Shown here in pieces: positions 58,567-64,000 of a stretch of DNA of 64,000 nt. This DNA is from Haemaphysalis longicornis (lineage: Eukaryota; Arthropoda; Arachnida; Ixodida; Ixodidae), in contig CM023449.1 in assembly GCA_013339765.2 (NCBI GenBank), forward strand, positions 108,726,417-108,790,416, in the 5' to 3' direction. The notes under the pieces were generated by a model. That model did no database searches and was not told the DNA's origin. It saw nothing but the letters and a program-made list of their open reading frames with translations. Each line of letters starts with the position of its first letter. Within the stretch, counting starts at the first letter, position 1. The translations under genes and the position numbers were made by a program.

Positions 58567-59180
58567 GATACCGTGTAAATGCCTACCTTTCCTCAAAAAT
58601 GCAGATATGGCAGCAGTTCCGAATTTAATCATTAAAATAACATGAATGGATATAACTGGTCGCACAAAAGTGTAAAAAACTAAAAAAATAAAAAAAAGTA
58701 ATAACAGTTACGGAAACAGTGGAAACCTATAACGCGTTTAGATTCCACTATTATGCAGATTTCCCGAAAGTTACGCGTGTAGTCGTTATAATAGCGCAAA
58801 TAGAGATGATTGGTTGAACAAAATTTCGAAAATCGAAAATTAAGAAATATCAAATAATTTCGGAAAATGACAAACCGTGTAACGCCCTGCATTTCCACAA
58901 TAACGCGGATTTCGCAGAAGTTTCAAATGTAATCGTTAAAACAGCGTAGAACAAAATAATCGGTTGTACGAAATTTTGAAACACGCAACAATAGGAAACA
59001 TATTAAAAAATACTGAAATGGGCAAAACGTATAACGCATGAAATTTCAACAATCATGCAGATTTCGCAAAAGTTTCATCTGTAATCGTAGCGTAAATGGA
59101 GATAATGGTAGAGCAAAATTTTTAAACTATAAATAAATAGGAGAAATATAAAATAACTGCGGAAAATAACTGCGGAATAA
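58567..59180. repeat. Third locus of the about 150-bp monomer family, tandem array
   Basis: Four monomer starts (accgtgtaaatgcctacc near 58569, cctataacgcgttt near 58724, accgtgtaacgccctgca near 58877, cgtataacgcatgaa near 59029) spaced 150-156 bases, each followed by gcagatttc and gtaatcgt blocks. It ends in three copies of aataactgcggaa (59150-59187) abutting a truncated SINE. No inverted ends were found here. Confidence 0.75.
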
Positions 59181-59187
59181 CTGCGGA

Positions 59188-59268
59188 AAGGGTTTAACAC
59201 GCCGACGACACCGAGGTGATAAGGTGCGGCGCAGTGGAGCGCTAAGATTAATTTTGACCTCTTGGGCA

Positions 59269-59367
<99 letters not shown>

Positions 59368-59575
59368 TTAGGGTTTAACGCGCCGACGACACGGAAGTGA
59401 TAAGGCGCGCCGCAGTGGAGGGCTAGGATTTTTTTGACCTCTTGGGCATATTTAGGGAGCTCCGAAACCTCGTATACAGGGGAGTTCTTGCTTTTCGCCT
59501 CCATCAGAAAAACGGCCGCCGCGGCCGAGAGCCGAACCCACGACCTCGTGATCAGCAGCACAACGCGTTATCCCC
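59188..59575 (-). mobile_element. SINE joined to a 3' half-SINE through its (CAAT)n tail
   Basis: Minus-strand order: a 5'-shortened SINE head (59575-59520, gggttcggctctcggcc), its body to 59367 (gttaaaccctaaaa), a perfect tetranucleotide tail (59366-59271), then gcccaagaggtcaaaattaat...gtgttaaaccc (59270-59188), which repeats only the second half of the same SINE at over 85 percent by eye. Confidence 0.85.
59271..59366 (+). repeat. (ATTG)n microsatellite, about 24 perfect units
   Basis: An uninterrupted attg array, the longest perfect tandem repeat in the window, lying between two SINE segments. Confidence 0.95.
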
Positions 59576-62529
59576 CATTTGAAATTAATTGCGTTTGTGT
59601 AAAAATTTTGGTGGCTCCATCTATGACTTTGGAGGCATAAAACCTAGTTTTTTCAGCCTGTTTTGCGCCTAAACCGCGCTGTTAATGCCTAAAAACACCG
59701 CATCCAATGATTACTATGCTGAAATTTCTCATGTACTACTATGTACATGTCTCTAACTCACGTTTCAAAGTCGACGGTCAAAACCCATTAACTGCATTTA
59801 CCTCCGGTCCGATAGAGTCATCAAACTCTGGTGGTCCAGGGGTTGTCTGTTCACTTTCGGTTTCAATTTCAGTGTTCATATCCAATACCGGGGGACTCTG
59901 GTTCGAGTCACTCCCAGCGCGATGTTTTATTTCCAAATCAGTCAGGTTGTGCGTACAGGAGCTTCTTAGAGAAATGGGGCGTTATTACGAGTATTCAATA
60001 AACTGTTTTTTATCCTTCGAACAGTTGGCCATTTATTGTGCTGTCGCTAAGCCCTTTTATCTGTCAAGGTCGCTCGAGTATTGTTCAGGATATTGAAAAA
60101 AAGCACTGAAAGTGTTGCTAAGGAGAGGCGAGATATGCACTGTACAAAATATGCGTGGGAGCTAAGCGAATAATGCAAAAATGAATGAAGTAAAAAAGAA
60201 CATCTATTGCATTACCCATAGAAGCAGCGAGAGGGGGGAAGACCGTGAGAGGCATAAGGAAACATAGGAGAGGTAGTTTGGTGGGATGGGCTGGAGATTA
60301 TCGTTTTTCAAGGGCAATTCGAGCGACGCAAGCAGGTACTCTGGCCATTTTTTTAAACCTACATACTGAGTTGGTGTACCACGGCTGTTCTTAGTGAGCG
60401 TTTGCCTTAAGCTGTAATATTTTTGGTCTTACTTGCATTGTGGCCGATTTTCTCTACACTGCTTTTTGCGCGCCAGTGATGCTCACAGAGATTCTCATTC
60501 AAGAAATGAAAGAAGCGTGAACACAGTACCTGCTGCCACATCCGAAAAACACTACCATGTTTATAATAGCTACACAAAGCGCTCTTGGGAACGCGGAACT
60601 GACGTTTCCTGGAGCACAACTCAAGGCGGTGGTCGCATTATGTTTCTTGAAATGAGTCCGCAGTCTATTCTAAATTTTTCTGTTGCAGTGAATTATCCAC
60701 ATCGCCAAACCATCATAATTTCATCGTATTCACTCCACGACAAAGTCCTCTCTAAATAATTTCCAAGTTCATAAATTCTTCACAGCATACGGCTTTCAAT
60801 CAATAAACAAAAACCAGCGACATATTGTTTTCGTGGTTCAGAATAAATGTAGCGAAGGTAATTATTGTCTTTTTCAAAATGCTTTCAGATAAAAAAGCAA
60901 GGACTTCTTTTTGACAACAGTAAAAAGTCCTTGTTTCAGTTAACAGAAAGAGTACTCGGAAGTTGTGTATTCGGTTCTCAAGAACCTATGAACACAAAAC
61001 TTCGCAGGCACTGTCGAGTTATATTCTGGAAGGCAGAAAGTAGAACCCGAGGTTCATGATGGCTTTCATCCATGGAAATTCTTCATAAAGAGGCTGATTA
61101 GAAAAGTCGTTGAATGTCCGAGTAATGGCCATAAAAGCCTCCTGTTGTAATTAGGCTCTACATAGAGTTATTCCCTGCCGTAAGAATCATTCTCATTATT
61201 GGCAACAAAAAATTCCTCCTTTCTTTAACAGTTAACTTCCTTCTCTTCTTCGCCGGGATAGTAATTACTTCATAAAAAGTGTCTCTCTGACACATCTGTA
61301 CTCGCTACATTATTCATGCCGTGGCACGAGGTCTGCTGGCCTTTTGAAACGCGTAATTAAACCTTCAGCCGTTGGCCGGCCTATAGGGATCGTGCTTCTA
61401 CTTAACAAAAGACGTTTTTATTGCGCGAACAGTATTGTTCATATATCTTTATTCGCCTGTATCTTTTGTGGCGCCACACCGCTTCAGCAGATTCCATTAG
61501 TAGGACAAGTAATTGCGAAATGCAAGGCATAATTTAAAATGTACGAACTCTGCTTCTAAAAAACTCGCCGCGCTGCTTTCTTCCGTTGCAGCAGCACTAA
61601 CATATCCACGAAAAAAAGCGGATACCTGAGCTTAACTACGCTTTGAAAACTTTGAATGTAAATGCTTCATGGCGAAGTCTTCCTGTTGCAAATTGTGGCG
61701 GCTAGTGTTTCGTGTGATGTGTGGTTGAAGCCAAAAGGGCATAAACCTGCGGGATTTCTGTTTTGTTGAAAACCAGGAGCACCTTGTAAACTGGAAAAGG
61801 CACCAAAGAAATAAGATTTCTTCGCATTATGTGCAGTGCGCATTTGTCGCAGGAGGTGAATTTTCATTCAAGTCGAACATGCCTGTGGCAGTACCATAAA
61901 CTTAAATTTCTAAATTTTTCTGCGCCTGTGTGCGTTCATAAATGTTAAAACTGAGCGGGCACGAAAAATGAAATACGTTTGCAGGTGGAATGTTTTGGGG
62001 CCGAATACAAGCCTCCTACTCGCTGTGTGAATCCACAAACAATCATCCAAGTGTTTTATTAATATTAATAGGTACTTTAGGGGGAATGCAAATACAATAC
62101 CTTCTCATGGGTATGTGTAGTTTGTAGATGAGGATTTAAAAAATACATGACCCTCAAGAAAAAGATTGAGTCATTCTTAGAATTTTAACTAATGCTTAAA
62201 AATCCTGCGGAGCTTCTCCAGTTTTTGAACCTTACTGTTACTTTGTGGTATTAAGGTTACACGTCTACATGGACGCCCAGTTTTAGGTTGTTCTTGAACT
62301 TTTTATTTATTCTTGGGAGAGCTGTGGATGCGGAAGTATGTATCATTTCAGAAGTTTTTCTTTTGCGTATCTTTTTTATAGTTTCGTTTTGAAGTAATCT
62401 AATGAGGGCTGTTAATGTAGACACCTTCGTATCTGCTATGGTTTTTTATAAATTATTTTTATTAAGCCACTGCATGTGGTATTGGTATGGAATTTATAAT
62501 TTTTCTACTTTATTTTTACTGATTTGTGC
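59576..62529. other. No recognisable gene
   Basis: Frames of 108-129 codons occur (59707-60096 and 60433-60759, both +) but carry no recognisable motif and have no supporting splice or promoter context. No repeats of note. Confidence 0.45.
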
Positions 62530-62573
62530 CAGGGATAGACAACCTACGGCCCGCAAGGCAGTATTATGCGGCC
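62530..62573 (+). mobile_element. hAT-like terminal sequence
   Basis: cagggatagacaacctacgg followed by cccgcaaggcagtattatgcggcc resembles the termini of hAT elements, which start CAGGG(G)TG, then a CAAAC/CAACCT block and GGCCCGC...GCGGCC. No partner terminus or 8-bp target duplication was found downstream. Confidence 0.35.
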
Positions 62574-63084
62574 ACAGAAACAAAGTCAAAGCCCCCCTTC
62601 TCCTTTTCTCTTTCTACATGGAGGCCAGCATGACACTTTTCGCTTTAAAGAGGCTTAGACAGGAACGAAGGAAGTTTTCTTCTTTAACCTATTCGGCCCT
62701 GTTTTTTAATTCGAAACAAAACAGTGTTTTCTGTGTGGTTTCCTAAATTTTTGGGTCCATAAGCTAACAAACGAAAAATAGAGCTGGAAGTAAAAATAAT
62801 AACATATTTATTAATGAGGAAATTAATTAAGACATCTGGTAATTAAAAATATTGTTCACAGCAATGACATCACTTTTACACATTTCACTAAAAGGTATGA
62901 CTACATTAACCTACAAACAAAAATTCAGCTTAGTAGTGCACGTATTTATAGATTTACAATCTTGGGAATAAAACAGAGACCGCCATTTTTTTCAGCCTCA
63001 GCGTCGTATTTTCGAATTCACCGGAGCTTTTTCTTTTTTGTAGCGACTCGCTCCACTAAAATGAAACATCAGGGATATCTATCG
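62574..63084. other. No recognisable gene
   Basis: Short frames only; may contain the interior of the hAT-like element. Confidence 0.4.
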
Positions 63085-63515
63085 CAATCATCATCATCAT
63101 CATCACCAGCCTGTCTACGCCCACTGCAGGGCAAAGGCCTCTCCCATTATTCTCCAATTACCTCGGTCCTGTGCCAACTGTGACCAATTTATCCCCGCAA
63201 ACTTCTTGATCTCATCTGCCCATCTAACTTTCTGCCGCCCCCTGCAGCGCTTGCCTTCTCTAGGGATCCACTCTGTTACCCTTAATGACCAGCGGTTATC
63301 TTGCCTTCGCATTACATGCCCTGCCCAAGTCCATTTCTTCTTCTTAATTTCTACTAATATGTCTTTAACACCTGTTTGCTCCCTGACCCACTCCGCTCTC
63401 TTCTTGTCCCTTAATGTTACACCTATCATTTTCCGCTCCATTGCCCGCTGAGTCGTTCTCAATTTAAGTTGAATCCTCTTAGTGAGCCTCCAAGTTTCTG
63501 CCCCGTATCGCAATA
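63085..63515 (-). mobile_element. RTE-type LINE 3' end, 5'-truncated, (GAT)n tail
   Basis: The minus frame 63513-63115 gives 132 uninterrupted codons of the RTE C-terminus, closely matching the 22.5-kb copy (DKKRAEWVREQTGVKDI, WTWAGHVMRRQDNRWSL, WADEIKKFAG). A gatgatgatgatgatgatt tail lies at 63107-63085. The open frame and regular tail suggest a younger insertion than the 22-kb copy. The segment lacks the catalytic core and cannot be active. Confidence 0.88.
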
Positions 63516-63739
63516 GGCTTCATTGAAGGACAATTCACAAAGAAAACTAGCAGTTTCGGTTCCGTTGTCTATGCGCTAGAGGAACTACAATGTGATGGCG
63601 TCAATTGACGCCACCAGGGCCCAAAGGGTTAAATCATGGTAACAATAAACATAATTTTTGTACCACTTCTAAACAATCATATCAAATATCCGATATTTTT
63701 CTCTTTTCCTGCAAAGCGCCCTCCCTTCTTCACTGATAT

Positions 63740-63812
63740 AGCGTCCGGCCACGCCGTGTCGGCTGCACGCAACTCGGCCCTTCACCTTCACAGGTGGCCG
63801 ACCCCTGTTTTT
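63740..63812 (+). repeat. Short dispersed repeat shared with 19.24 kb
   Basis: Carries gtgtcggctgcacgcaactc and a ggtggccgacccctg end, aligning with 19235-19325. The remaining bases to 64000 show nothing recognisable. Confidence 0.55.
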
Positions 63813-64000
63813 ATGGGATACCCGATGGTTGCTACATGGCGCTAGATAGGGCTAGCCAAATGCGGACACTTGTTCTTTCACTTGTTTATACTTTTGTTTG
63901 TGTTTGTCTTAGCTTTTTCTTACAGTAATCTACATATACATTATTAGAAGCATAAAGTGTGTTACCTACGCCAATTACGCCTTGCTGTGCAGATACAAGG

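Noticed and set aside
1..64000. Bacterial-style operon, phage or defence system
   Set aside because: No ribosome-binding-site spaced gene clusters, no prokaryotic coding density and clear eukaryotic retrotransposons throughout.

Overview
The window looks like transposon-rich non-coding DNA from an arthropod nuclear genome. A hard tick is the best guess, on three grounds: a tRNA-derived SINE with (ATTG)n tails at four loci, RTE-type LINE ends with (ATG)n tails, and a mix of Ty3/Gypsy, BEL/Pao, I-like, CR1/L2-like and Penelope-like relics. This is family-level pattern recognition; no database was searched. I found no host protein-coding exon that I would defend. Nearly every recognisable reading frame belongs to a decayed mobile element.

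Layout. 0-3.7 kb: a long near-palindrome (281-349), a complex repeat carrying two pentanucleotide arrays (2.0-2.64 kb, with a second inverted copy at 24.1-24.6 kb) and a pogo/Tigger-like DNA-transposon relic. 5.05-6.01 kb: an AT-rich array of about 150-bp monomers bounded by inverted ends; related monomers recur at 50.75-51.2 and 58.57-59.18 kb. 7.76-8.71 kb: a 949-bp GC-rich element with 40-bp terminal inverted repeats. 8.96-9.26 kb: a SINE. 11.6-11.93 kb: the end of a Penelope-like element with a perfect palindrome and a perfect 33-bp inverted repeat. 13.7-17.6 kb: another pogo-like piece, a LINE with an almost intact reverse transcriptase ORF, and a Gypsy remnant in which a SCAN-like gag runs straight into a 3' LTR. 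18.6-22.8 kb: a LINE 3' end, a second LTR-like piece, a SINE and an RTE element with a damaged catalytic motif.

26.3-38.2 kb is the best-resolved part: a minus-strand Ty3/Gypsy element (174-bp LTRs, 4-bp target duplication) whose 3' LTR was hit by a 5'-truncated LINE and whose RNase H region was split by a 6.0-kb two-ORF I-like LINE flanked by an 11-bp target duplication. Without its guests the Gypsy element is about 5.2 kb. All three are pseudogenised by stops and frameshifts.

38.2-64 kb: purine-skewed low-complexity DNA (39.1-40.6), a CR1/L2-like LINE end (41.8-42.4), a Gypsy gag-protease relic (44.2-46.0), long blank stretches, a BEL/Pao gag relic (57.1-57.8), a SINE joined to half a SINE through a perfect (ATTG)n array (59.2-59.6), a hAT-like terminus (62.53) and a second RTE 3' end (63.1-63.5). 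Genes do not work together here in the operon sense; the biology is layered insertion, truncation and decay. The least explained items are the inverted-end element built of about 150-bp monomers, the pentamer-bearing repeat, and the Penelope-end palindrome with a hammerhead-like core.
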